Below the pieces are notes generated by a model that had not been told where the DNA came from, did not search any database, and saw only the letters and a program-made list of their open reading frames with translations. Below are positions 31,191-40,112 of a stretch of DNA of 42,671 bases, one piece after another. Where the stretch lies: assembly GCA_029834535.1 (NCBI GenBank), contig JAQMWT010000118.1, positions 1-42,671 on the forward strand, written 5' to 3'. Origin of the DNA: Chrysophaeum taylorii. Lineage: Eukaryota > Sar > Pelagophyceae > Pelagomonadales > Pelagomonadaceae. Numbering within the stretch: position 1 is the first letter of the stretch; every line of letters starts with the position of its first letter. The translations under genes and the position numbers were made by a program.

Positions 31191-32350
31191 GAACATCATG
31201 AACACCATAACTACGAACCGTCGCGCCGCAGATATCTTTGCTTATGCTGCGCCATCTCGCAAAACCGGCTTATCTCGCCACATGCGGATCATCAGGCCGA
31301 TGTCGTTCTCAACCCGGAGAACGGACAACTTCGCGTTTCCTCCAAGCTCACCTTCACGTACATGCTCCAACGTTCCACTCTCGATCCTGAACATGCTCCT
31401 CCACCTCATGCTCCGCTTGTTCCTTTCAACATTACGCCCAATCGATATGATGACCCCGATGATGCGTTGCAGAGGGGGAATCAAACTCAGAGGGGGCACA
31501 CCCCTACTCCTGCTCCTCCACCCGCTCACGCTCCGTCATCGTCTCAGCAGCAGCCTCCTGACACCTATCCCACAGCTTTTCTAGTTGTTGCCGACAAGAC
31601 TATCTCGCCACCGCCTATCCTACCGTCTTACAAGGACCTGTTTCCACAAGATAACCTTGAACTTGTCCCAGGTTCCCGGCGCCCCAACCAACGCAAAGCC
31701 TCATCCATGGCCTCTGTCACTGCTCGGCCTTTCAGGCTTCTACTGTTGGCGCCTACAAATCCGCTGATGGCAAACTCGCTGACTTTCGATGGGACCTCCA
31801 GCATCGTTTCCTTGATTTCAAATCGCCCACCCTCTCCACACTCAACACATCTTGTGGTCTCCACTGGACAGCTCTCTGCCCAGAGGGGGAACAGGCTTTG
31901 CTCGTGCAACACCTTCTGCCGTTGCGCACTGATCTTCTTTCTCGTCATCCACTGCTTGAGGGTGCATTCTCTCAAACCAAATGTGCAACCAGCTTGCCAG
32001 TGTCTACGCACCTTACTACGGATGGAACTCCCTTTTGCCATCTTCCATCTTCACTTACTGCCATGTTCACTGAACATGCCTCGGCTTTTGGTGTCTATCC
32101 GTTGCAATATGCTTACGCTTACCTATCACCCACTAGCTTTATCGATCCTAACGTCCATACTCCCTGGTCGTCATCTGAGTTTGGATCTACGTCTTCCTCA
32201 CTATCTGACCTGGGGGAGTATCTCCTCTTCTCTACCGAGTACATTACTCGGGTTCTCCAGGAGGCACCACTCCTCGTGATTCACCTAGAACCGGACTCTT
32301 CTACCCCTTCCGCATGTTCTACTCACGCTTATCCTGAAGTGCTGTACACT
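31191..32350 (+). pseudogene. Unassigned region between integrase and reverse transcriptase
   Basis: The first part (31191-31700) is a proline- and glutamine-rich linker such as PPPAHAPSSSQQQPPDTYP, typical after copia integrase. The second part, about 31780-32350, reads as a folded domain: FDWDLQHRFLDFKSPTLSTL, LLPLRTDLLSRHPLLEGAFS, FGSTSSSLSDLGEYLLF. Frames change at about 31900. I recognise no family, and it is longer than the usual integrase-RT linker. Confidence 0.45.
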
Positions 32351-32385
32351 GCTTCGACCGAAGAGTCGTTAAACTATGGCTCCCC
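32351..32385 (+). other. Repeated S-L-N-Y junction motif 3 (integrase region / reverse transcriptase)
   Basis: The frame reads TEESLNYGSPATVG. It lies some 85 codons before the KARLVLRGF start of the reverse transcriptase fingers. Confidence 0.5.
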
Positions 32386-32713
32386 AGCCACTGTAGGTCC
32401 GGACGAATACAAAGTCCAGGAAGCCGACATTGCTATCGATCAGTACAAGCGCAGGTGCCTACAATGGCTTACTCCTGAAGACCGACAAGCCTACATCAAG
32501 GCGATCGCAAAGAGTTACGCGACATCATCCGCTTTGGCTTCTTCAAGCTAGCTCTACCTGATGCCCTTACTCGTCCAATTTACAGTCGCCTGGTGCTCAA
32601 GATTAGGACCAACTCCGCCGGTGAATATGTCAATCACAAGGCTCGGTTAGTCTTGCGTGGCTTCTTAGACTCACTCGACGCCGATTTCTTTGGGGCGTTT
32701 AGTCCCATGGCAA

Positions 32714-32721
32714 CGATGACT
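32714..32721 (+). repeat. Target-site duplication of the SINE-like insertion, left
   Basis: CGATGACT is identical to 33086-33093. It falls in the ATMT codons of the reverse transcriptase. Confidence 0.75.
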
Positions 32722-33085
32722 AACTAACTAACTAACTTCAGACCTCTCCCGAGCATGGGAGCCAGGCCGAACCGGCAAGAGTCGGTGCGGAATCACAGAG
32801 GAAAATCACGCAGTTGGGGCAGGGCGACGGACGAGGACGGACTTGTTGATGGTGGACCGCCACTGCGCGCGGTCTTGTGCGGGGTCGTGCAAAAGCGTCG
32901 CAGGCCGCGGACGTGTTGGTCCACGAACAATCGACCTGTCCGTCGCGTTCTGCCCAACCGAGCGAACCCCACCCCAGCGCGGACTTTCCGGGTGCTAACC
33001 GGCCAGCCCGGGAGGCGAGCAGGCACCGTCTCACTCCGGGACGGCCGGGGCCGCCGCAGGGAGCAAGCGTGCTAGGCGCCGTCCT
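32722..33085 (-). mobile_element. SINE-like insertion in the copia reverse transcriptase
   Basis: This 364-bp insertion is flanked by the 8-bp direct repeat CGATGACT (32714-32721 and 33086-33093). On the minus strand it starts with GGACGGCGCCTAGCACGC and ends in a simple tail of AGTT repeats (32722-32736 on the plus strand as AACTAACTAAC). A short tandem tail plus a target duplication indicates target-primed retrotransposition. The first 125 bp or so match the SINE-like segment of the array units. There is no coding capacity. A GGTTAGCACCC stretch is a weak B-box candidate. Confidence 0.7.
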
Positions 33086-33093
33086 CGATGACT
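33086..33093 (+). repeat. Target-site duplication of the SINE-like insertion, right
   Basis: CGATGACT, after which the reverse transcriptase reading resumes as ATGACTGCTATACGT (MTAIR). Confidence 0.75.
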
Positions 33094-33110
33094 GCTATAC
33101 GTGTAATCTT

Positions 33111-33880
33111 CAGCGTTGGGAATTCACTGGGCTCACTTCACTAGGTTCACTGAATTTGGTCCACTTCACTTCACTTCACCGAAATTTTGTGTCCGAAATC
33201 CAGTGTTCACTTCATATTCGTTCACTTTGGCTGACGGCCTGACCTGACCCCGCCTAATGAGCGAAGTCGAGCCGCGCTACCTCGAGGTGGAGGATAATGT
33301 TAATTATGAGGAGGAAAACGCGGAACAGAAGGAGGAGCACAAGAAAAAGCCGATGTCGATGCTGACGTCGAACACGCCCGGCAAAACTAGATGATAAACC
33401 AGGGAAACGTCTTGCTCGGCGCGGACGATGCGGAGAAAGTTGCCCTAGTGCGCACGAAGAAGAATTTCATTGCGGCGGCCCGGATCAAGCATAGCGACCT
33501 CGCCGAGACCGAGTTCAAAAACGCCGGAAGTACTATCCCCGACGACTTGCAGAGGAAGGAAGACCAAGACGAAGATACTGAGGTCGTTCACATCGCCTAA
33601 AGTAAGAAGCACTGAACACCATCCACGGTGACTCCTCCTTCGCCCCGAAACGCGAATGAATCTAAGAGCTCTAGACCTAGGCAATAGCGGGCGGGGGGAA
33701 CGGAACCGACGGGGTGCGGTAGGGACCGGCTCTGGCGTTAACAAAAAAAATGTGGTGTTCACTTCACCAAGGTTCACGATAGCCACGTAGGGCGACGAGT
33801 TCACTTTAAATCACTTCACAAAAATTGCATGGCTGGTGAAGTGGTTCACGTTCACTCGCTGAAGTGAATTCCCAACGCTG
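33111..33880. mobile_element. Non-autonomous hAT-like DNA transposon in the copia reverse transcriptase
   Basis: The 770-bp element has perfect 18-bp terminal inverted repeats, CAGCGTTGGGAATTCACT (33111-33128) and its reverse complement (33863-33880). It is flanked by an 8-bp duplication, GTAATCTT (33103-33110) and GTTATCTT (33881-33888), with one mismatch. The CAGNG start, 8-bp target duplication and short inverted repeats are characteristic of hAT elements. Subterminal regions are rich in TTCACTTCAC repeats, the kind of motif hAT transposases bind. No full transposase is present; a residual acidic ORF lies inside. Confidence 0.85.
33391..33600 (+). CDS. Small acidic ORF within the hAT-like element
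   Basis: This frame of 69 codons ends in an acidic tail (QRKEDQDEDTEVVHIA). Just upstream, 33257-33390 is open in another phase and also acidic (YEEENAEQKEEHKKK). These may be leftovers of a transposase end or of captured sequence. No domain recognised, and translation is doubtful. Confidence 0.3.
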   Translation: MINQGNVLLGADDAEKVALVRTKKNFIAAARIKHSDLAETEFKNAGSTIPDDLQRKEDQDEDTEVVHIA

Positions 33881-34183
33881 GTTATCTTAGCCATCGCTGC
33901 TTACAAGAACCTACCCGTGTACCACAGCGACGTGCCCAACGCGTTCGTCCAGTCCGACATTGATGCGCACGTCTACATCCAGCTCCCTGGCGGCATCAAG
34001 TTGCTTGATCCGCAAGACGATAAGTATAACGGCCGCCGTTTACCCAACTTGCGCAAGTCCCTGTGCGGACTCAGGCAATCTCCTTCACTCTGGAACAAGG
34101 AGGTCGATAATTTTTTTTGAAATCCTGGCTACAAGCGACTCCATGCTGATTCATGTTTGTATGTACGTGTCACCACTCTCGCT

Positions 34184-34371
34184 CGCTTTCTCATTTGAAG
34201 CCTATCCGTGGACGAGATCGTCATAGTTAGGAAGCTCTGCGCAAGCACAGTAGAGAACAGTAAAAAATCACTGTGCCCGCTTTCTCATTTGAAGCCTATC
34301 CGTGGACGACATCGTCATAGTTAAGAAGCTCTGCGCAAGCACAGTAGAGAACAGTAAAAAATCACTGTGCC
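34184..34371 (+). repeat. 94-bp tandem duplication across the reverse transcriptase VDD motif
   Basis: Copy one is 34184-34277 and copy two is 34278-34371. They differ at two visible positions; one changes the catalytic-motif codon (VDE in the first, VDD in the second). Each copy ends with GAGAACAGTAAAAAATCACT, the first bases of the downstream repeat. The duplication therefore arose after that repeat had joined the copia sequence. Confidence 0.85.
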
Positions 34372-35597
34372 CCTGGTAGAGAGTGATGGCAGTGGTAGTG
34401 CCACCCTAATGCCCTGTCTCTAACGACACAAAGAGCGGGACGGTGTTCGACACAGCGGTTTTGTTGGTGATTGGGTGTGAGTGTGATAGGAGGGGGCGTA
34501 CTAACCCTAAATCGGATTTTCTATCTCTACGCCCTCGCAGATTGAACTCGGTGGTGAAATCTGGAACAAACAAAACAAATGTCAGGCCAAAGACAAACAG
34601 ACGTTGAGTTGTAAGGAGGCGTGGAATGAGAAGTGTGCGAAATGCACGAGAGAGATAGAGCAGAGCGGAGTAGCAGGGGAGTGTAAGTGAGAAATGAGAA
34701 AGAGCGCAAAGTGGAACGTGGAATAGGTTGAAAGGGGAAACTAAGTGAAAAGAAGAATACAAGAGGAGGCGAATAGTCGAAAAGGGAAAAAGCATCGATC
34801 GTAAAGAAGAGGAAACGTGGAAGAAGATGCTAGGTGGGCTAATGGTGAACTATGGCGAGTTCAGTACTAGAGATCATATCATCATCTTGTCCAGTGACTG
34901 ATGAAAGAAGGATGTAATGACAACATCGTGAAGAATAAGTGAGCGTACTAGTGTCATCGTCGAATACGAGAGTCGCATGCATTAAGTCGTGGGTGTTCCG
35001 TGACATAGGACGACGGTGCGTGCGGGTGGATAAATCCTAAGTGGCTGAGGGATCCTCGTAGTAGAACGGGTGGTCTAACTGATAACAATAGTAGGGACCG
35101 TGAGTCAGGCAGTCGTGAAGTGTACACAGTACAGCAGACCAATGATTGATCGAAAGGCGAATAGTGAGAGTGGCCATAGGAATGAGATTCTATTATGACT
35201 AAAGTTGAGCTAGTAAGGGTGCGACGATGTGACAGAGCGGCAGCGTTATCCCATGAAGAGATATGACCATTTATCCAAATCGGTTTCGACATGATAAGGT
35301 AATCGTCGTAGCGATAGCGAGTAAGGCGGGGCTGTTCCTGGAAGATGAGAGAACCAGAATTGCCTGTCACATACGTGTCGAAGCTGTCGTCCTGAGTGTG
35401 GCGTGGGACAGCTGAAGCTAAACTATGAGCGTCTAAAATAACATGCGGATAATCATCGTGTGATGTTGATATAGGGATAAAGTCGTCTGGGGGTGGCCAT
35501 AAATATGAAAACAACTATAAATTGGCTGTAGACTTGGAATTGTGGTCTGGTGGCGGTTGCCATTTGCTATCATCAAAAGATGATTGGACTGAGACTC
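34345..35597 (-). repeat. Unnamed dispersed repeat, copy 1
   Basis: It aligns with 35899-36847 in the same orientation, sharing GAGAACAGTAAAAA at the start, ACGCCCTCGCAGATTGAACT, AACCAGAATTGCCTGTCACA, GGCCATAAATATGAAAAC and AAAGATGATTGG at the end. It keeps two internal blocks of about 100-200 bp that copy 2 lacks. On the minus strand it holds ORFs 34406-34795 and 34954-35514, with no recognised domain. It terminates the copia element, so it probably inserted there. No terminal repeats or target duplication were found. Confidence 0.7.
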
Positions 35598-35898
35598 CAG
35601 AGCGCTACACTATTATGTGTGCGACACTGGCATTCCTTACTCCTTTTAGTTAGTTAGTTCACACTTCTTATACTTGGGGGTTTTCTCTACGTAATACTAC
35701 AGCGTTCCCTCTCCTCCCTTACCCTTCCGCAATTATTTATTTCATGACTATGAAGAACTAGTCTGAAGCTCTCTTCCAACACGGAGTAGGCCTCCAGGTG
35801 CGTACCGTTAGGTACGGGGTTCTCTGCTTAATCAGCAGAAGCTCCGTTTCTCGTTGTCAGTGTAAAAGCTTCTATGAGATCTAATGTCCCTAAGGAGT
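35598..35898. other. Spacer between the two repeat copies
   Basis: There is no gene. A short AGTT run (TTAGTTAGTTAGTT, about 35647) recalls the tail of the SINE-like element, but the sequence before it does not match. An inverted repeat CGTACC/GGTACG lies at about 35802-35817. Confidence 0.5.
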
Positions 35899-36847
35899 TA
35901 GAGAACAGTAAAAATCACTGTGCCTCTGGTAGAGAATGGTGGCAGTGGTAATGCTGCCTTTCGTCCTGTCTTCTAACGACACAAAGAGCAGTACGGTGTA
36001 CGACACAGCGATTTTGGGGTTGTAGTGTGAGTGTGAGGTTAGGGGGGGGGGTTCCTAACCCTAAATGGAATTTTCTATCTCTACGCCCTCGCAGATTGAA
36101 CTCGGTGATGAGCGAAATCTGGGACAAACAAAACAAATGTCTGGCCAAGGACAAATGGATGTCGAGTCGTGAGGAGGCGTTGAAGGAAAGGGTGCGAAGT
36201 GCATGAAAGAGATAGAGGAAAACGAAACGCAGGTAGGTGTGTCTGAGAAAGGAGAAAGAGCGTGAAGTCGAGTGTATAATCGGTTGATATGGGAAGCAAA
36301 AGAAAGAGGGTATTGCAAGAAGAGGTGGATGATCAAAGAAAGGAAAAAGCATCGGCCGTGAGTAAGAAGAAGAGTGGAGGAAGATGCTAGGTAGGCTAAC
36401 GATGAAGTATGGCGAATGTTGTGCGAGAGACCAGATCATCATCTTGCCCAGTGGCTAATGAGATAGGGGACGGTGCGTGCCGGTGGATAAATCCGAAATG
36501 GCTGGGGGAGTATCTGAGTGGAGCGGGTGGTCTAACGAATAATAACATGAGGGATCATGGGTCCGGAGGGAGTAAGGCGGTGCTGTTTCTGGAAGATGAT
36601 AGAACCAGAATTGCCTGTCACATACGTGTCAAAGCTGTCGTCCTGAGTGTAGCGTGGGACAGCTGAAGTTAGGCTATGAGCGTGTAAAATAATATGCGGA
36701 TAATCGGAGTGCGATGGCGATATCGTTGTAAAGTTGTCTGGGGTTGGCCATAAATATGAAAACTATAAATTTGCTGTAGGTTTGGGTTCGTAGTCTCGTG
36801 TAAGTCGCCAGTGGCTATCATCGAAAGATGATTGGGCGGAGACTGAG
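35899..36847 (-). repeat. Unnamed dispersed repeat, copy 2
   Basis: It is homologous to copy 1 with many point differences and two internal deletions. Minus-strand frames are open for 175 codons (35915-36442). They include the FNLRGRRDRK peptide also seen in copy 1, but the indels between copies are not multiples of three throughout, which argues against a conserved protein. Confidence 0.7.
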
Positions 36848-37454
36848 GTTTGCGAGTGTATCGCGTATGATGGTGGATACAGGCGTGTGTCCTGTGCTGA
36901 CGAGTCGGTGCCCTGTGCAGAAAATGCAGAAGAGTCGGGCAACAGAAGAAATGCCTGAAGGCGATGGACTGCTTGAAGATAGTGTCCGTGCCAGGGGGAG
37001 AGTTGACTTCGAAGGTATGGTCAAAGTCGCATCTTTCGTGTTCTATGTTGCAAAGTAATCCTGAACTGCGACAATCGACTGATCCAGTATCGACTGATCC
37101 AGTGTGTATTTCATGTCCGGAGTGGTTTTTATCAGAATCAAACGAAGCGTTTCCACCTGAATCAAACTTCCCTTGACGTACAAGCGCGAGAAAGCGCTGT
37201 GCATCCCTGGTGAATCGTGCAGTGACCGAAAGGGGGGACATTCGACAGACGGGTGTTGTCGATATGCGAGAGCTGTACAGTATACAACGTGTAGGGAGCG
37301 TATGTTTCGAGAGAGGATTGATCTGTGGACGGGGGATGTCCGAAGAATGAACATGATGTGAGGTCCTGTCCATAATGCGAGAACTGTCCGATAATGAGTC
37401 ATGCGAGACTGTGGCTAGCAGCGAGTGTGTGGGAATGAAGAAGTGGATAGGCAT
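36669..37454 (-). CDS. Unrecognised minus-strand ORF, 261 codons
   Basis: It is rich in H, S, T and R. Its 3' part lies inside repeat copy 2, so at least that part is repeat sequence. Two tandem GSVDTGSVD repeats reflect a duplicated 12-mer (ATCGACTGATCC) at about 37075-37100. No signal peptide, membrane segment or domain is evident. It may be non-coding. Confidence 0.2.
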   Translation of the reverse strand: MPIHFFIPTHSLLATVSHDSLSDSSRIMDRTSHHVHSSDIPRPQINPLSKHTLPTRCILYSSRISTTPVCRMSPLSVTARFTRDAQRFLALVRQGKFDSGGNASFDSDKNHSGHEIHTGSVDTGSVDCRSSGLLCNIEHERCDFDHTFEVNSPPGTDTIFKQSIAFRHFFCCPTLLHFLHRAPTRQHRTHACIHHHTRYTRKPQSPPNHLSMIATGDLHETTNPNLQQIYSFHIYGQPQTTLQRYRHRTPIIRILFYTLIA

Positions 37455-37495
37455 GGCAGTTAACTTCCCTTGATTCGTAACACAACTGGGTGGGG

Positions 37496-38467
37496 CTAGC
37501 GGTGTGCGGCAGTGAGATTCGGTGGAATGCTTAGAGCAGAGCGCGTGTCCAACCTGTGGAGATTGGGGTTATCCTCGCGGGTGCTACGGAAAGCGTCGAC
37601 TGGGTGCGAATCGCAATGGCGGCTGTTGGGCTCAGAGTTCTGCAAGATGGAACCTGCAGTGCGAACGGAGAGGAGCGAACCGAGTGCGTCATAAGAGCGT
37701 AATACGCTAGTGCAGTCTGAGCTGTGTCCGAAGCATGATTCCGATAACAATGTCGACAGATGCGAGATATGATCAGAACTGGACGAGGATTTCGCGTGAA
37801 GTTGTGTTGTAACCGAACCATAGTGGTGCAGAGCTTCAACGTCAAGCATAGTGCTGGGAGGGACGTGAAGAGAGGTGAGTAAAGGACTCTGCGTGCGGCT
37901 ATCATTTGGTGGCGGGCATTTATTGCGCGAGACTGGCGATAACTGCGACGTGTGGCGTTGGCGTGATAGAACTTCGTTTGCATATGGCAGCATGCTGGAT
38001 AAAATCGAGCGAGGGTGGAATGCTGAAACTTGAGAGGTGTGACCTGCAAGAGACTGACGGAAGAGCGTGGGAGGCTCTGAATTGCATTGATGACGGAACT
38101 TAGTGTCATCACAAATCGTCGGGGATTTGGTCGTCGGGAGTCGCGTTGAAGCGGGGAGGAACGACGAATACTCATCAGGTCTTGGCGTGTGACAGAGGTC
38201 CTTAGAAAGAGGGACTTCGGTACGTGCCTTGAATTGAGTTCCGATGTAGCCAGAGTAGCCATAGGAGGCATGACTGATACGAATCGAAACGAATCTTGTC
38301 GTCGGTGGAAAACTAATGCGCCCTCGTAATTCGAACTGGGTGAAATCTTCGAATTGCCGGTGAGACCGAGAGACCATGATTGCGAAACGAGCGCAGAGCC
38401 GGGCGGCGGTCGGAGGAGGCGCTTCAGCGGTGGCTGAGACGACAGTGTTCTGCGTATCATGAATCAA
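37496..38467 (-). CDS. Unrecognised minus-strand ORF, 323 codons
   Basis: A long open frame, serine-, threonine- and proline-rich, contains FEDFTQFELRGRISFPP near its start. That peptide lies over the recurring GAGGGCGCA/TACGCCCTC DNA motif. A second minus-strand frame (37531-38460) is open over nearly the same span, so openness alone is weak evidence. No family recognised. Confidence 0.3.
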   Translation of the reverse strand: MIHDTQNTVVSATAEAPPPTAARLCARFAIMVSRSHRQFEDFTQFELRGRISFPPTTRFVSIRISHASYGYSGYIGTQFKARTEVPLSKDLCHTPRPDEYSSFLPASTRLPTTKSPTICDDTKFRHQCNSEPPTLFRQSLAGHTSQVSAFHPRSILSSMLPYANEVLSRQRHTSQLSPVSRNKCPPPNDSRTQSPLLTSLHVPPSTMLDVEALHHYGSVTTQLHAKSSSSSDHISHLSTLLSESCFGHSSDCTSVLRSYDALGSLLSVRTAGSILQNSEPNSRHCDSHPVDAFRSTREDNPNLHRLDTRSALSIPPNLTAAHR

Positions 38468-39041
38468 AGGTGTTTGGGCATCGTACTGTGCGACAAGCGA
38501 GCGTGCGTCTCAGTTGACTGCGAGTGTACCATGGGTATGGCGCAATGTTTGTAGTCTAAACCGAGAGGGGCGGTGAGCGTGCCGTCGCGAGTGCATTGTA
38601 GCCTGTGCGGTGTCTGGGCTTTAATCGGAATATGACATATGACGTCATACAAAGCGATGGGAGCTGAATCAGACGTGATGGGACTGGCTAGTAGTGCCGG
38701 GAGCAGCATGTCGGGGTAGTGCTCGGAGATGAGGGTGGAACGCAGTCCACTTCTATCTTGGTTGCCGTGTGTCGCGGTACTATGGGCGTAAACAAATGAC
38801 ATGAAGTAAATGCTTGTGTCCCAAACGAGAATGCGGTTATAGTCGCATGGGAAGGTTGCATTTTGTCTCTGCTGCAGTCAAATGCTTTGGAGGAAACCAA
38901 TGGAGAAACCACGAGCACATGGGTGGCGTCTGGTGGCCAAAGTTCCTGTGGGAGTGGTTGAGGTGACTCCAAAGTAGGATTCCTTCTTGGGTATGACTCA
39001 AGCGTTGCGATGAGTTCATGCTCGAGATCATAGTCGTCCAT
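38464..39041 (-). pseudogene. Minus-strand open pieces in two frames
   Basis: Frames 38688-39041 and 38464-38802 overlap. They read like consecutive parts of one protein (LEHELIATLESYPRR, then DMLLPALLASPITSDSAPIA) if a frame shift or intron lies between. Unrecognised. Confidence 0.25.
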
Positions 39042-39913
39042 TAGATGACTTGAGGTGGTCGCGAATGAGCGATACGTCGACCTGGTGTCAGGGAGACCGA
39101 GGTGGTGCAGTGACCTGACTGGCTGAGGTAGCCGTGCTGGTAAGATTCCAGCGGGTGCGCATAACTCTGCAGAGTGCTGACATTGGCTTGTGCCTGATCT
39201 GCAGTCGTGCAGGGAGGCGAGATCGTCTGTGCTAATACGGATTGCAGCGACAGGGAAGGGTCAGGTGCCTGGGAGGCTGAGAGGCGGCCTTTGTCTTCCA
39301 GAGGCGAAGGGAACAAGCAAAGCTGTAGCTTCGTCTCGTCGTGATCGGATAGGCGCAATGAGCTTGTGCGCATGATCGTGGTGCGCTTACCTGTGTCTTC
39401 ATGATGTACCTTTGTGTCCTGTGGTGGTGCTTCTGCGAGCGGGACATATCTTAAGGATTGGTCCATCGGATGGGGTGCATCAGCTATGAATGAGACAGGA
39501 GCCAGTAGCAGTGCAAGGTCAGGTGACAGAACGTTTGCGTGGTCGAGTAATTGAGCGTTGGACCTGAGCATCGTCTGCATAGTCTGGAACCGTGCTGTGC
39601 AGTTGGTTTGCGTTGTCTCGTCTGCTACATCAATGAGCTGGCTGGTGTAGCTGGCCGTTGTGGTCTTATCTTTCGTCTTGTCGTCCAATAGAGACTGCGA
39701 GATAGTACTGGTTGCTATGTGCGAGACTTTAAGTAGCTGTTGAGCAGCTGTTGAGCTGAGTGCTCTCTTGTCTGGCAGTTTCTGTTGCTTTGGAGTTCCA
39801 GAGACATGATTGCGCAGCTTCAGACGTCTTGGCATTGGGGATTGCCATAAAGTAACTCGTAAGTTCAAAGTCGGACGTCGGAAAATGCATCGAAAGACCT
39901 GTGAGGTCACCAA
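39041..39913 (-). CDS. Unrecognised minus-strand ORF, 290 codons
   Basis: A polar protein with helical segments such as DHANVLSPDLALLLAPVSFI. It starts just after another copy of the TACGCCCTCG motif (39920). No domain recognised. The frame ends where the next open piece begins. Confidence 0.3.
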   Translation of the reverse strand: MVTSQVFRCIFRRPTLNLRVTLWQSPMPRRLKLRNHVSGTPKQQKLPDKRALSSTAAQQLLKVSHIATSTISQSLLDDKTKDKTTTASYTSQLIDVADETTQTNCTARFQTMQTMLRSNAQLLDHANVLSPDLALLLAPVSFIADAPHPMDQSLRYVPLAEAPPQDTKVHHEDTGKRTTIMRTSSLRLSDHDETKLQLCLFPSPLEDKGRLSASQAPDPSLSLQSVLAQTISPPCTTADQAQANVSTLQSYAHPLESYQHGYLSQSGHCTTSVSLTPGRRIAHSRPPQVI

Positions 39914-40112
39914 TTGAAATACGCCCTCGTAAGGCGTGCGCGACGTGGTGCGGGCGCGAGCGACTTATGTTGGTGATCTGAAGGTCGTGAGATACGTTGC
40001 GGCGCGGAGCGTCGGTGGAAATGACGAGTGTCGTGGTGTTAAAGCGGTGACGCGGAGCATCGAAAGCGTGTCATGCTCCAAGAGCAAAGCGCGTGATGCG
40101 GGTGGTCCGAAG

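Larger units (their letters stand above)
25618..34371 (+). mobile_element. Degenerate Ty1/copia retrotransposon carrying a DNA methyltransferase domain
   Basis: Domains occur in the order Gag-like, aspartic protease, C5-cytosine methyltransferase-like, integrase, extra region, reverse transcriptase. Integrase before reverse transcriptase is the copia order. Gag, protease and the main methyltransferase block lie mostly in one frame, interrupted by stops and short frame shifts (stops at 27443, 28034, about 28240 and 29762). Integrase and reverse transcriptase need further shifts. The reverse transcriptase is split by two nested elements and ends in another repeat at about 34345. RNase H and both LTRs are not found. 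The 5' limit is approximate. Confidence 0.85.
32353..34371 (+). pseudogene. Reverse transcriptase of the copia element, split by two insertions
   Basis: The N-terminal part contains EYVNHKARLVLRGF and FGAFSPMATMT (to 32721). It resumes as MTAIRV (33089-33106), breaks again, and continues VILAIAAYKNLPVYHSDVPN (33881 onward) with the first catalytic aspartate, then KSLCGLRQSPSLWNKEV to 34108. The frame is lost after DNFF at a poly-T run. The catalytic VDD motif is at about 34310 (SVDDIVIVKKL), with a degenerate earlier copy (SVDEIVIVRKL) at about 34216. Removing the two insertions and one target duplicate each restores the family sequence across the gap. RNase H is absent. Confidence 0.85.
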
